From MAG-121220-bin8 sp002700465 (GTDB taxonomy: Bacteria > Bacteroidota > Bacteroidia > Flavobacteriales > Flavobacteriaceae), in the NCBI GenBank assembly GCA_943789295.1, contig CALSTO010000001.1, forward strand, positions 124,001 through 188,000: DNA of 64,000 nt, in the 5' to 3' direction. Positions 34,787 to 43,418 of the stretch are shown here, in pieces. Made by a program: the position numbers and the translations under genes. Numbering within the stretch: position 1 is the first letter of the stretch; each line of letters opens with the position of its first letter. The notes under the pieces are model-generated. The model did no database searches, had not been told where the DNA came from, and saw only the letters and a program-made list of their open reading frames with translations.

Positions 34787-36601
34787 ATGATAGATCTTTC
34801 TTTTCTCGATATTTCAATAATTATAGGATTTTTTTCAATAACATTATACATAGGTTTTTATGTTTCAAAAAAATCTTCTTCAAGTTCTAGTGAGTATTTT
34901 TTGTCTGGAAGAAACATGCCTTGGTGGTTGTTAGGAATTTCAATGGTTGCTACAACATTTTCAACGGACACTCCTAATTTAGTTACAGATATTGTTAGAA
35001 ATAATGGTGTTTCAGGAAATTGGGTATGGTGGGCGTTTCTTTTCACAGGTCTTTTAACAGTATTTGTATATGCAAAACTTTGGCGTAGGTCAAATGTATC
35101 CACTGATATGGAATTTTATGAATTAAGATACAGTGGTTGGGGAGGTAAATTTTTAAGAGGATTTAGAGCAATTTACTTAGGTGTTATTTTTAATGTAATG
35201 GCGATGGCTGGTGTTACACTTGCAGCTATAAAAATTGGAGAGATTATGCTCGGTTTAGATCCAGTTGAAACTATTTTATATGCAGGGTCAATAACAGTTA
35301 TATTTAGTACAGTAGGAGGATTTAGAGGTGTGGTTTATACTGATTTTATTCTCTTTTTTGTTGCTATGATAGGTTCGATTGGTGCAGCTTATTATTTAGT
35401 TAATTTACCTGAAGTCGGTGGATTATCTAATTTAATATTAAATGAAAATGTTTCAAATAAACTTTCAATTATACCAAGTTTTGATGATCCAAATGTTTAC
35501 ATTCCATTGCTTATAGTTCCTCTAGCTGTCCAATGGTGGAGTTCATGGTATCCAGGCGCAGAGCCTGGAGGTGGTGGTTACATTGCTCAAAGAATGTTGG
35601 CTGCAAAAAACGAAAATCATGCAATTGGTGCTACTTTTTTCTTTAATGTAATGCATTATGCATTAAGACCATGGCCATGGATAATTGTTGCTTTAGCTTC
35701 ACTAGTTATTTTTCCAGATTTAGCAAGCATTCAGGAAGCTTTTCCAAATATATCTGCCGACAAATTAGGTCAAGATTTAGCCTATCCGGCTATGCTTACA
35801 AAATTACCTTCAGGGCTTTTAGGAATAGTTGTAGCTTCTCTTGGCGCAGCATATATGTCAACAATATCTACTCATTTAAATTGGGGATCCTCGTACATTG
35901 TAAACGATTTTTATAAACAACAGGTTAATAAGAATGCTAGTGAAAAAGAACTGGTCAACATAGGAAGATTTTCAACTGTAACCTTGTTTGTTCTTAGTGC
36001 TATATTTGCTTTACTCCTTACAAATGCTCTACAATTATTTGATGTTATTTTAATGTTTGGAGCAGGTACTGGTTTAATATTTATATTGAGATGGTTTTGG
36101 TGGAGAATAAATGCTTGGAGCGAAATTTCTGCAATGTTTGTTTCTGGATTTATTTCTATTGTTTTAAATTTTTCTTCATTAGGAGATATATTGTTTTCCG
36201 ATTCCGGACAATTTCCAAGTTATTATAAATTTCCAGCAGTTGTTTTATTTACTACAATAATATGGGTTATCGTAACTTTTTTAACTAAACCTGATACTAC
36301 AGAATCTTTAATTAATTTTTGTAAAAAAACTAATCCAGGAGGACCGGGATGGAATAAAATTAAAAATGTAGCGAAGAATCAAAACATTTCATTTAATAAA
36401 TCTAATGATGATGAAACATGGTCAGTTCCGTTAGGGATATTGTGTATGTTATGCGGATGTTTTGCCATTTACTCTCTTTTGTTTTCAACTGGGTATTTTA
36501 TTTATGGTCAAATAAATGATGGTATTTCATTTTTAACAATATCCGTTGTGTTTGCTTGGGGATTAAAATATAATTGGAATAAACTTAAAAAATTAAATTA
36601 A
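34787..36601 (+). CDS. Sodium:solute symporter (SSS family), probable sugar transporter
   Basis: An inner-membrane Na+-coupled transporter with 13-15 predicted membrane segments. SSS motifs include SEYFLSGRNMPWWLLGISMVA split around segment 2, TVGGFRGVVYTDFILF and GLLGIVVASLGAAYMSTISTHLNWGS. Length 604 aa with a soluble loop at about 503-545. It is not of the VC_2705 type and has no DUF4212 partner. Its stop overlaps the NagB-LmbE start (TAATG), so uptake of an amino sugar is likely. A 70-base A+T-rich gap precedes it. Confidence 0.87.
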   Translation: MIDLSFLDISIIIGFFSITLYIGFYVSKKSSSSSSEYFLSGRNMPWWLLGISMVATTFSTDTPNLVTDIVRNNGVSGNWVWWAFLFTGLLTVFVYAKLWRRSNVSTDMEFYELRYSGWGGKFLRGFRAIYLGVIFNVMAMAGVTLAAIKIGEIMLGLDPVETILYAGSITVIFSTVGGFRGVVYTDFILFFVAMIGSIGAAYYLVNLPEVGGLSNLILNENVSNKLSIIPSFDDPNVYIPLLIVPLAVQWWSSWYPGAEPGGGGYIAQRMLAAKNENHAIGATFFFNVMHYALRPWPWIIVALASLVIFPDLASIQEAFPNISADKLGQDLAYPAMLTKLPSGLLGIVVASLGAAYMSTISTHLNWGSSYIVNDFYKQQVNKNASEKELVNIGRFSTVTLFVLSAIFALLLTNALQLFDVILMFGAGTGLIFILRWFWWRINAWSEISAMFVSGFISIVLNFSSLGDILFSDSGQFPSYYKFPAVVLFTTIIWVIVTFLTKPDTTESLINFCKKTNPGGPGWNKIKNVAKNQNISFNKSNDDETWSVPLGILCMLCGCFAIYSLLFSTGYFIYGQINDGISFLTISVVFAWGLKYNWNKLKKLN

Positions 36602-38502
36602 TGAATATTAGTCATAAATCTACTGGTACTTTAGAAAAAACTAGATTTGAAAAAATTCATAGTGTAATTTTTAAAGACTCAAAAGAGGCTTCAAAAATTG
36701 TAGCCAAAGAAATATCTGATCTAATAATAAGGAAACAAAAGCAAAATAAAAATTGTGTATTAGGTTTAGCTACGGGTTCATCTCCGATTTCTGTTTATCA
36801 GGAATTAGTAAGGTTGCACCGGGAGGAGGGATTAAGTTTTAAAAATGTTATCACTTTTAATCTAGATGAATATTATCCAATGGATAAAAATGATGTCAAC
36901 AGTTATCATCATTTTATGGGAATTCATTTATTTAATCATATTGATATTGATATGAAAAATATTCATATTCCGGATGGAATAATCAAAAAAGATAAAATTG
37001 ATGAGTATTGTGTAAATTATGAAAAACAAATAGTCGATTTCGGCGGAATAGACTTTCAACTACTTGGAATTGGAAGAACTGGTCACATAGGTTTTAACGA
37101 GCCAGGTTCTAATTACAGTTCTTTAACTAGGTTAGTTCACCTAGATTATATGACAAGAAATGATGCTAGAAAATCATTTTACGGCATCGAAAACGTTCCT
37201 ACAACTGCAATTACAATGGGAATTAGAACCATTAGAAAATCTAAAAGAATTGTTTTAATGGCTTGGGGAAATAATAAATCAGCGGTTGTGCAAAAAGCAA
37301 TAGAAGGTGAAATAGATTCTAATATTCCCTCAAGTTTCTTACAAAAACATAATAATGTAACATTTGTATTAGATGAGTCAGCTTCAGAGCACTTGACAAG
37401 ACTAAAGTCTCCTTGGCTTACGGGTTCAACAGATTGGAGCGAGGAATTAAAAGCCAAAGCTGTAGCATGGCTTTGTGAAAAAACAGGAAAATCAATTTTA
37501 AATTTAACTGAGTCAGATTATAACGAAAATAATCTTTCGGAACTATTACTAACTAAATCATATTATGATATAAATCTTGATTTTTATAAAAGATTACATA
37601 GATCAATTACAGGTTGGCCAGGTGGAAAACCTGATTCTGATGATAAGGTAAGGCCTGAAAGATCAAAACCAGCTAAAAAAAGAGTATTGATTTTTAGTCC
37701 TCATCCTGACGATGACGTAATTTCTATGGGTGGTACTTTTGACAGATTAGTTTCTCAGGGTCATGAAGTTCACATAGCATACCAAACATCCGGAAATATA
37801 GCAGTGAATAATTCTGACGTTCTAAAATTTTTAGAAGTTACAAGCGCAGCATTTCCAAATTCTAATTGTGAAAACAAAAATCTTATAGAAATTTTAAAAG
37901 ATAATAATGAAATTTTAAATCATCCTGAAATAAGAAAAATAGCTGGAATTATTAGAGAAAAAGAATCTTTAGCTGCCACAAGATTTTTTGGAATTCCAGA
38001 TTCTCAAGTTCATTTCTTGAAATTACCCTTCTACGAAACAGGAAACGTAAAGAAAAACATTCCAACTAAAAAAGATTTTGATATAACAAGAAATATTATA
38101 GATAAACTTAAACCCCATCAAATTTACGCTGCTGGAGACTTAGCAGACCCTCATGGCACTCATAAAGTTTGTTTGGATATTTTTCTTAATGTTTTGGACG
38201 ATATCAAAAATAAATCCTTTATGAAAGATTGTTGGGTTTGGCTGTACAGAGGAGCCTGGCATGAATGGCCAATTCATGAAATAGATATGGCAGTTCCATT
38301 GAGCCCAAATCAAATTTTAAGAAAACGTAAAGCCATATTTTATCACCAAACTCAAAAAGATAATGTTATGTTTCAAGGAGATGATAATAGAGAGTTTTGG
38401 GTTAGAACAGAGGACAGAAACCGTGCAATAGCTAAAAAGTTTAGAGAGATTGGCATGTCTGATTACTCAGCAATTGAAACTTTTAAAAGATATCATTTTT
38501 AG
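36601..38502 (+). CDS. nagB: Glucosamine-6-phosphate deaminase fused to a PIG-L/LmbE deacetylase domain
   Basis: A two-domain enzyme. The N-terminal NagB domain (about 1-290) has LGLATGSSPISVYQ, VITFNLDEYYP and GRTGHIGFNEPGS. The C-terminal PIG-L domain (about 360-600) has the zinc motif PHPDDD (368 onward) and ADPHGTH. NagB converts glucosamine-6-P to fructose-6-P and ammonia; the PIG-L domain could remove the N-acetyl group first. The fusion (633 aa) is known from Bacteroidota. At the site of E. coli Asp141 this protein has Thr160 (G-R-T-G-H), while His162 and Glu167 are kept, so the catalytic details may differ. It is coupled to the symporter upstream and followed by cutC. Confidence 0.9.
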   Translation: MNISHKSTGTLEKTRFEKIHSVIFKDSKEASKIVAKEISDLIIRKQKQNKNCVLGLATGSSPISVYQELVRLHREEGLSFKNVITFNLDEYYPMDKNDVNSYHHFMGIHLFNHIDIDMKNIHIPDGIIKKDKIDEYCVNYEKQIVDFGGIDFQLLGIGRTGHIGFNEPGSNYSSLTRLVHLDYMTRNDARKSFYGIENVPTTAITMGIRTIRKSKRIVLMAWGNNKSAVVQKAIEGEIDSNIPSSFLQKHNNVTFVLDESASEHLTRLKSPWLTGSTDWSEELKAKAVAWLCEKTGKSILNLTESDYNENNLSELLLTKSYYDINLDFYKRLHRSITGWPGGKPDSDDKVRPERSKPAKKRVLIFSPHPDDDVISMGGTFDRLVSQGHEVHIAYQTSGNIAVNNSDVLKFLEVTSAAFPNSNCENKNLIEILKDNNEILNHPEIRKIAGIIREKESLAATRFFGIPDSQVHFLKLPFYETGNVKKNIPTKKDFDITRNIIDKLKPHQIYAAGDLADPHGTHKVCLDIFLNVLDDIKNKSFMKDCWVWLYRGAWHEWPIHEIDMAVPLSPNQILRKRKAIFYHQTQKDNVMFQGDDNREFWVRTEDRNRAIAKKFREIGMSDYSAIETFKRYHF

Positions 38503-38515
38503 GTACCTTACTTAA

Positions 38516-39142
38516 ATGCAAATAATTAAAGAAGTTTGCGTTGATTCATTAGAAGATGCAATAAAAGCTGAAAAAAATGGAGCCAATAGAATTGAACTAT
38601 GTGGAAGATTAGATTTGGATGGCTTAACACCATCTCGTGATTTGATTAGCAATGCATTTTCAATATTAAAAATTCCAATTAGAGTGATGATTAGACCTAA
38701 ACATCCTTCATTTGAGTACTCAGAAGAAGAAATAAACACTATGATTGATGATATTAAATTTTGTAAATCGTTAGGTGTGGATGGCGTAGTTTTTGGATGT
38801 TTAGATGAGAATTCTAATTTTCAAATGGATCAGATAAATAGACTTTCTATAATTGCAAAGCCTTTAAATGTGATTATTCATAAAGCTATAGATTACACAA
38901 GCTCTATTTTAGATTCTTTGTCTTTAATATCAAAAAATTCTAATATAAATGGAGTGTTAACATCTGGAGGTGAGCGATTTGCAATAAATGCTGTTGAAAC
39001 TCTAAAAAAAATGTTAGTTTTAGTACCTGATAAATTTGAAATTATTATAGCTGGAGGAATAACATTTGAGAATTTCGAAAGTTTACATGCCCTTTCAAAT
39101 GGGAAATTTTATCACGGAAAAAAAATAATTAATATTAAATAA
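38516..39142 (+). CDS. cutC: CutC family protein
   Basis: A cytoplasmic TIM-barrel protein of the CutC family, once linked to copper tolerance; its true role is uncertain. Family motifs are KEVCVDSLEDAIKAEKNGAN, RIELCGRLDLDGLTPS, IRVMIRP and VLTSGGERFA. 208 aa, slightly shorter than the usual 240. It lies 13 bases after the NagB-LmbE gene and 6 before the peptide transporter. Bacteroidota often keep cutC beside amino-sugar genes, which suggests a role in sugar metabolism rather than copper. Confidence 0.9.
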   Translation: MQIIKEVCVDSLEDAIKAEKNGANRIELCGRLDLDGLTPSRDLISNAFSILKIPIRVMIRPKHPSFEYSEEEINTMIDDIKFCKSLGVDGVVFGCLDENSNFQMDQINRLSIIAKPLNVIIHKAIDYTSSILDSLSLISKNSNINGVLTSGGERFAINAVETLKKMLVLVPDKFEIIIAGGITFENFESLHALSNGKFYHGKKIINIK

Positions 39143-39148
39143 ACTAAT

Positions 39149-40648
39149 ATGAGTAATCAAATTGAATTACATCAAAAAACACTTTTCGGACACCCAATAG
39201 GACTTTTCGTACTATTTTTTACTGAGTTATGGGAAAGGTTTAGCTATTATGGAATGAGAGCAATTCTTGTTTTGTACTTAGTTTCTGAGACTGGGGGAGA
39301 CAACCCTGGAATGGGATGGACTGACGGCTCTGCAATCGCTCTATATGGTTGGTATACTATGTTTGTTTATTTAGCAACAATTCCCGGAGGAATTTTAGCA
39401 GACAGATTTTTAGGTCAAAGAAAATCTGTTATGGTTGGAGGTCTTTTATTGTGTTTTGGTCACGGTATTTTAGCGGTTGAAGCATTATGGGCTTTCTACA
39501 CAGGACTTACTTTTATTGTTTTGGGTGTAGGATGTTTAAAGGGAAATATTTCCACTATGGTTGGTGGATTATATGGAGATAAAGAAAATGATAAAAGAGA
39601 CATGGGTTTTTATATTTTTTATATGGGAATCAATTTAGGTGCGGCTGTTTCAGCAATTCTAGTAGGTTATGTTGGAGAAGTTTATAATTGGCATTACGGT
39701 TTTGGTTTAGCTGGGATTGGAATGGCTATAGGTCAACTTGTATATTGGAAAGGTCAAAAATACCTGGTTCACGTTGGAAATAAAATAGAATTAGAGAATA
39801 CTAATAAAGAATCTTCTAATTTATTTTTTCAAATTTTTAAGACAACTAATTCATTGATTGGATTTAGTTTGACAGCTTTGTTAGGTGTTTATATTGGTTA
39901 TAGTGGAGACTGGAGTTATGGATTATTATTATTAGGAATTGCTTTTGCAGTTGGATTTGCAATAGTAGTTTATAACGATGGTAATAAAATTGAAAAAGAC
40001 AGGATTTTAGTTACCTATTTAGCTTTTCTTATTGTTATAGTGTTTTGGGGAGCGTTCGAACAAGCCGGAGGTTTAATGAACCTTTATGCATCGCAAAAAA
40101 CTGATTTAGCTTTGGGTAGTTTTATGGTTCCAGCTAGTTGGTTTCAATCTGCAAACGCAACCTATATATTAATTTTTGCCACATTGGTTGGGTCTTTTTG
40201 GATTTGGTGGAAAAAAAGAGGTTACGAACATTCATCTATTTTTAAAATGGCAGTTGGAGTAATTATTATGGGCTTAGGATTTTCATTTATGTCTTTAGCA
40301 TCCAATGAAGTGACTTACAATGCTGCTGGAGAGATTACTCAAAAATCTGCTATGTATTGGCTAATGTTAGCCTATTTATTTCATACTATTGGAGAATTAT
40401 GCACATCTCCTGTTGCACTTTCATTTATAACTAAAATAGCTCCTGCAAGATGGGGAGCTTTTATGATGGGTGCATATTTTGCAGCAACCGGGTTAGGAAA
40501 TAAAGTAGCCGGATTAATTGGTGAGAATGCGTCTGAGGTAGGTGAATTTTGGACTTTTACAGGAATTACAATTTTTTGCACAATTTTTGGTGTATTAGTA
40601 ATATTAATTATTAAGCCATTAAAACGTTTAACTCATAATGCAGAATGA
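39149..40648 (+). CDS. Proton-dependent peptide transporter (POT/PTR2 family)
   Basis: An inner-membrane transporter for di- and tripeptides. It has 12-14 membrane helices with the family signatures FFTELWERFSYYGMRAIL (the ExxER-type motif in helix 1), GGILADRFLGQRKSV and FYIFYMGINLGAAVSA. 499 aa, full length. It sits between cutC and a periplasmic thioredoxin-like gene, whose start overlaps its end by 11 bases. The N-terminal sequence GHPIGLFVLFFTE is typical of bacterial DtpT-like members. Confidence 0.93.
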   Translation: MSNQIELHQKTLFGHPIGLFVLFFTELWERFSYYGMRAILVLYLVSETGGDNPGMGWTDGSAIALYGWYTMFVYLATIPGGILADRFLGQRKSVMVGGLLLCFGHGILAVEALWAFYTGLTFIVLGVGCLKGNISTMVGGLYGDKENDKRDMGFYIFYMGINLGAAVSAILVGYVGEVYNWHYGFGLAGIGMAIGQLVYWKGQKYLVHVGNKIELENTNKESSNLFFQIFKTTNSLIGFSLTALLGVYIGYSGDWSYGLLLLGIAFAVGFAIVVYNDGNKIEKDRILVTYLAFLIVIVFWGAFEQAGGLMNLYASQKTDLALGSFMVPASWFQSANATYILIFATLVGSFWIWWKKRGYEHSSIFKMAVGVIIMGLGFSFMSLASNEVTYNAAGEITQKSAMYWLMLAYLFHTIGELCTSPVALSFITKIAPARWGAFMMGAYFAATGLGNKVAGLIGENASEVGEFWTFTGITIFCTIFGVLVILIIKPLKRLTHNAE

Positions 40649-41213
40649 TAATTACATTAAGTTTGAATTTTATAATATTTATTCGATAGTATTTTTTGTT
40701 TTTTTATCTTTTAATATTCAAGCTCAAGATATAAATTGGATAAGTTTAGAGAAGGTTACTGAATTACAGAGAACTAACCCAAAAAATGTTATTATTGATG
40801 TTTACACTAATTGGTGTGGTCCATGTAAACTAATGGATAAAAATACCTTTAGTAATCCTGAAATAGTTAATTACATTAATAATAATTATTATGCTGTAAA
40901 ATTCAATGCTGAAGGGAATGAAACAGTGAGTTTCATGAATAAAACCTTTACAAATCCAAATTATGATAGTAGTAGATCTCAAAAGAGAAATTCTTCTCAT
41001 GAATTTACTAGATTCCTAGGAATCAATGCTTATCCGTCAACTTTGTTTTTTGATTCTCAAATGAATTATATTAGTCCGGTAAAGGGTTACCTAAACCCTA
41101 AGCAAATTGAAATTTATTTACATCTGTTTAAAGATGATAATTACAAAAACATTAAATCTCAAGAAGATTTTGATGGGTTTGTTAAAACTTTTAAAAGTAG
41201 AATTAAAGTTTAA
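40638..41213 (+). CDS. Periplasmic thioredoxin-fold protein
   Basis: A secreted thioredoxin-like protein of the DUF255/thioredoxin_7 type. An N-terminal hydrophobic stretch (15-29, ending FNIQAQ) is a signal peptide. The redox motif is WCGPC (59-63) in YTNWCGPCKLMDKNTF, followed by NNNYYAVKFNAEGN, and the cis-Pro lies in INAYPSTLFF. 191 aa. Residues 95-115 form a Ser/Asn/Lys-rich insertion. It overlaps the peptide transporter gene by 11 bases and ends 1 base from the convergent hemD. Its likely job is reduction or shuffling of disulfides in exported proteins. Confidence 0.85.
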   Translation: MQNDNYIKFEFYNIYSIVFFVFLSFNIQAQDINWISLEKVTELQRTNPKNVIIDVYTNWCGPCKLMDKNTFSNPEIVNYINNNYYAVKFNAEGNETVSFMNKTFTNPNYDSSRSQKRNSSHEFTRFLGINAYPSTLFFDSQMNYISPVKGYLNPKQIEIYLHLFKDDNYKNIKSQEDFDGFVKTFKSRIKV

Positions 41214-41214
41214 T

Positions 41215-41961
41215 TTATTTTTTATTAGCTTTTTCAATATATATGTCTAAAGCCTTAGACATTGAAGGAACTTTTGGAGTAGGCGCTAAAATATCTATTC
41301 TTAGTCCAGCTTTTTCAGCTGCTTTTACCGTCGTTTTACCAAAAACAGCTATTCTAGTATCATTTTGTTTAAAGTCGGGAAAGTTTGAAAGCAAAGATTC
41401 TATCCCAGAGGGACTGAAAAAAACTAAAATATTGTAATAAACATCTTTTAAGCTAGATAAATCGCTGATCTTTGTTCTATAAAATGTTCCTTGGGTCCAT
41501 CTAACTCCAAGTTCATCAAGTTTTTTAGGAATAGCAGGTGATAATACATCAGCACTTGGAATTAAATAACTCTCTTCATTATATTTTTCTATTTGAACTG
41601 AAAGATCTTCAAAAGTTCTTCCTCCAACATATATTTTTCTTTTTCTGTAAACAACATACTTTTGAAGGTAAAATGCAACAGCTTCAGATAAGCAAAAGTA
41701 CTTAAGAGCATTTGGGATTGGAAATCTCATCTCCTCAGCGACTCTAAAAAAGTGATCAATGGCGTTTCTACTAGTTAAAATAATAGCAGAAAATTTTGAT
41801 AAATCAATTTTTTGATGTCTGACTTCTCTTGCCGTCATTCCTTCAACATGAATAAAAGGAATAAAATCTATTTTAACTTTTCTTTTTTTCTTCAAAGTTA
41901 TGTAGGGTGAATTTTCAATAGTTGGAGCAGGCTGAGAAACTAAAATTGATTTAACTTTCAT
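41215..41961 (-). CDS. hemD: Uroporphyrinogen-III synthase
   Basis: Cyclises hydroxymethylbilane to uroporphyrinogen III in heme synthesis. The two-lobed fold is recognisable from VKSILVSQPAPTIENSPY, FSAIILTSRNAIDHFFRV (first lobe), YLIPSADVLSPAIPKKLDELG, YRTKISDLSS and LVFFSPSGIESLLSNFP, ending with TTVKAAEKAGLRIDILAPTP. 248 aa. HemD is poorly conserved in general, but these motifs and the DUF4271 gene 11 bases upstream are typical of flavobacteria. Heme supply is relevant to the cytochrome-type proteins in the island. Confidence 0.88.
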   Translation of the reverse strand: MKVKSILVSQPAPTIENSPYITLKKKRKVKIDFIPFIHVEGMTAREVRHQKIDLSKFSAIILTSRNAIDHFFRVAEEMRFPIPNALKYFCLSEAVAFYLQKYVVYRKRKIYVGGRTFEDLSVQIEKYNEESYLIPSADVLSPAIPKKLDELGVRWTQGTFYRTKISDLSSLKDVYYNILVFFSPSGIESLLSNFPDFKQNDTRIAVFGKTTVKAAEKAGLRIDILAPTPKVPSMSKALDIYIEKANKK

Positions 41962-41972
41962 AAATACTATTT

Positions 41973-42623
41973 TTATTTAATTAAATAAATAACACCGATT
42001 GTAGGTGCGATTTCGAACGTGCAAATGTACAAAATAAAATATACTAGAGCTTTTACACCATTGATTAAATATTTATTTAAAATAAATTTTAAATAAAAAA
42101 CATTATAGACCACAAACAACGTAAGCGAAATAGTGTAGAGATTTTTTGTAGATAAATCGCCAAAAATTATTATTAATAGATAGAAATATAAATGGACAGC
42201 AAACAAATTTTTAATTCCAATTCTATATCTGTTTATTTCAGTTAATTTTCTTTTGAACTTAAAAATCAAGGAAAATGTATTCTCACAAATAAATTTTAAT
42301 AATATTAAAACGCTTAACCCAATAGAAAGCTTAAAAAAAAACTCTTTTTGATCAGTTAAATAATTGTCTTTGAATAACATAAATAAGAATAAAGCTGTGA
42401 TTAATATTCTTAAAATAAACATTATTACATTGTTTGGAGTAAATAGTGATATAGTTTCTCCAGATTTGTAATGAAAGTAACGATGAATATTCCAAAATGA
42501 AAATAAATATTGGAATCTATTTCCAATATATAGTCTTGAAAATAAAATTAGAATTGTTCCTAGAATTATAATTGCTTTAACCCAATTTTGAATTGGATAA
42601 TCTATAATTTCTAGTTCATTCAT
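41973..42623 (-). CDS. DUF4271 membrane protein
   Basis: A 216-aa inner-membrane protein of the DUF4271 family with about six membrane helices (near 14-31, 65-85, 95-113, 140-155, 160-180 and 188-213). A conserved-looking stretch FSFWNIHRYFHYKSGE lies near residues 42-57. The function is unknown. It is commonly found upstream of hemD in Bacteroidota and is transcribed with it here. It is divergent from the glycosyltransferase gene across 72 bases. Confidence 0.75.
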   Translation of the reverse strand: MNELEIIDYPIQNWVKAIIILGTILILFSRLYIGNRFQYLFSFWNIHRYFHYKSGETISLFTPNNVIMFILRILITALFLFMLFKDNYLTDQKEFFFKLSIGLSVLILLKFICENTFSLIFKFKRKLTEINRYRIGIKNLFAVHLYFYLLIIIFGDLSTKNLYTISLTLFVVYNVFYLKFILNKYLINGVKALVYFILYICTFEIAPTIGVIYLIK

Positions 42624-42695
42624 TATTCAAAATTAATAATATTTTAATCCTTATTTAAATTTACTTCTTAAATCTGTATTTTTGTAAAAAACAAA

Positions 42696-43418
42696 ATGTT
42701 TAAAGCTCTTGTAATTGTACCGACATATAATGAAGCTGATAATATTATTAATATTATTAAGAGTGTTTTGTCACTTTCTATAAACTTTAATATTTTAATT
42801 GTTGATGACAATTCACCAGACAAGACAGGTTCTCTTGTAAAATCATTTGCTTTAAAAAATTCAGAACGAGTATTTTTGCTTTCTAGAGATAATAAAGATG
42901 GATTAGGAAAAGCTTACACTGATGGGTTTTATTGGGCACTAAAAAATAAATACAATTATATATTCGAAATGGACGCTGACTTTTCTCATGATCCCAATGA
43001 TTTGGTTAGGATGTATAATGAATTATATATATCTGATTTTGATGTTGTGATTGGATCAAGATATATTAATGGTATTAATGTGGTTAATTGGCCATTAAGT
43101 AGAATTATTCTATCCTACTTTGCTTCATTTTATTCTAGAATTATAACCGGAATGCCTGTGAAAGATGCAACATCTGGATTTGTGGGGTATAAAGCAAATG
43201 TTTTAAAAGAAATTAATTTAGATTCCATAATGTTTAACGGATACGCTTTTCAAATTGAATTAAAGTTTAAAGCTTTTAAGAAAAAATTTAAAATACAGGA
43301 AATTCCAATTATATTTAAGGATAGGATATACGGAGAATCTAAGATGAATGGAAATATTATTTTTGAAGCAATTTTTGGTTTGATTATAATGAGGTTTAAA
43401 AGTTTGTTCAACAAATAA
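42696..43418 (+). CDS. Polyprenol monophosphomannose synthase (GT2)
   Basis: A family 2 glycosyltransferase that transfers mannose from GDP-mannose to a polyprenyl phosphate, giving a donor for envelope glycans. Motifs include VPTYNEADNI, ILIVDDNSPDKTGSLV, the metal-binding MDADFSHDP and VIGSRYINGINVVNWP. 240 aa, soluble form without C-terminal membrane helices. A -7 box TATTTTTG (42677-42684) ends 11 bases before the ATG, so the leader would be very short. Its stop overlaps the pyrC start (TAATG). Confidence 0.88.
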   Translation: MFKALVIVPTYNEADNIINIIKSVLSLSINFNILIVDDNSPDKTGSLVKSFALKNSERVFLLSRDNKDGLGKAYTDGFYWALKNKYNYIFEMDADFSHDPNDLVRMYNELYISDFDVVIGSRYINGINVVNWPLSRIILSYFASFYSRIITGMPVKDATSGFVGYKANVLKEINLDSIMFNGYAFQIELKFKAFKKKFKIQEIPIIFKDRIYGESKMNGNIIFEAIFGLIIMRFKSLFNK

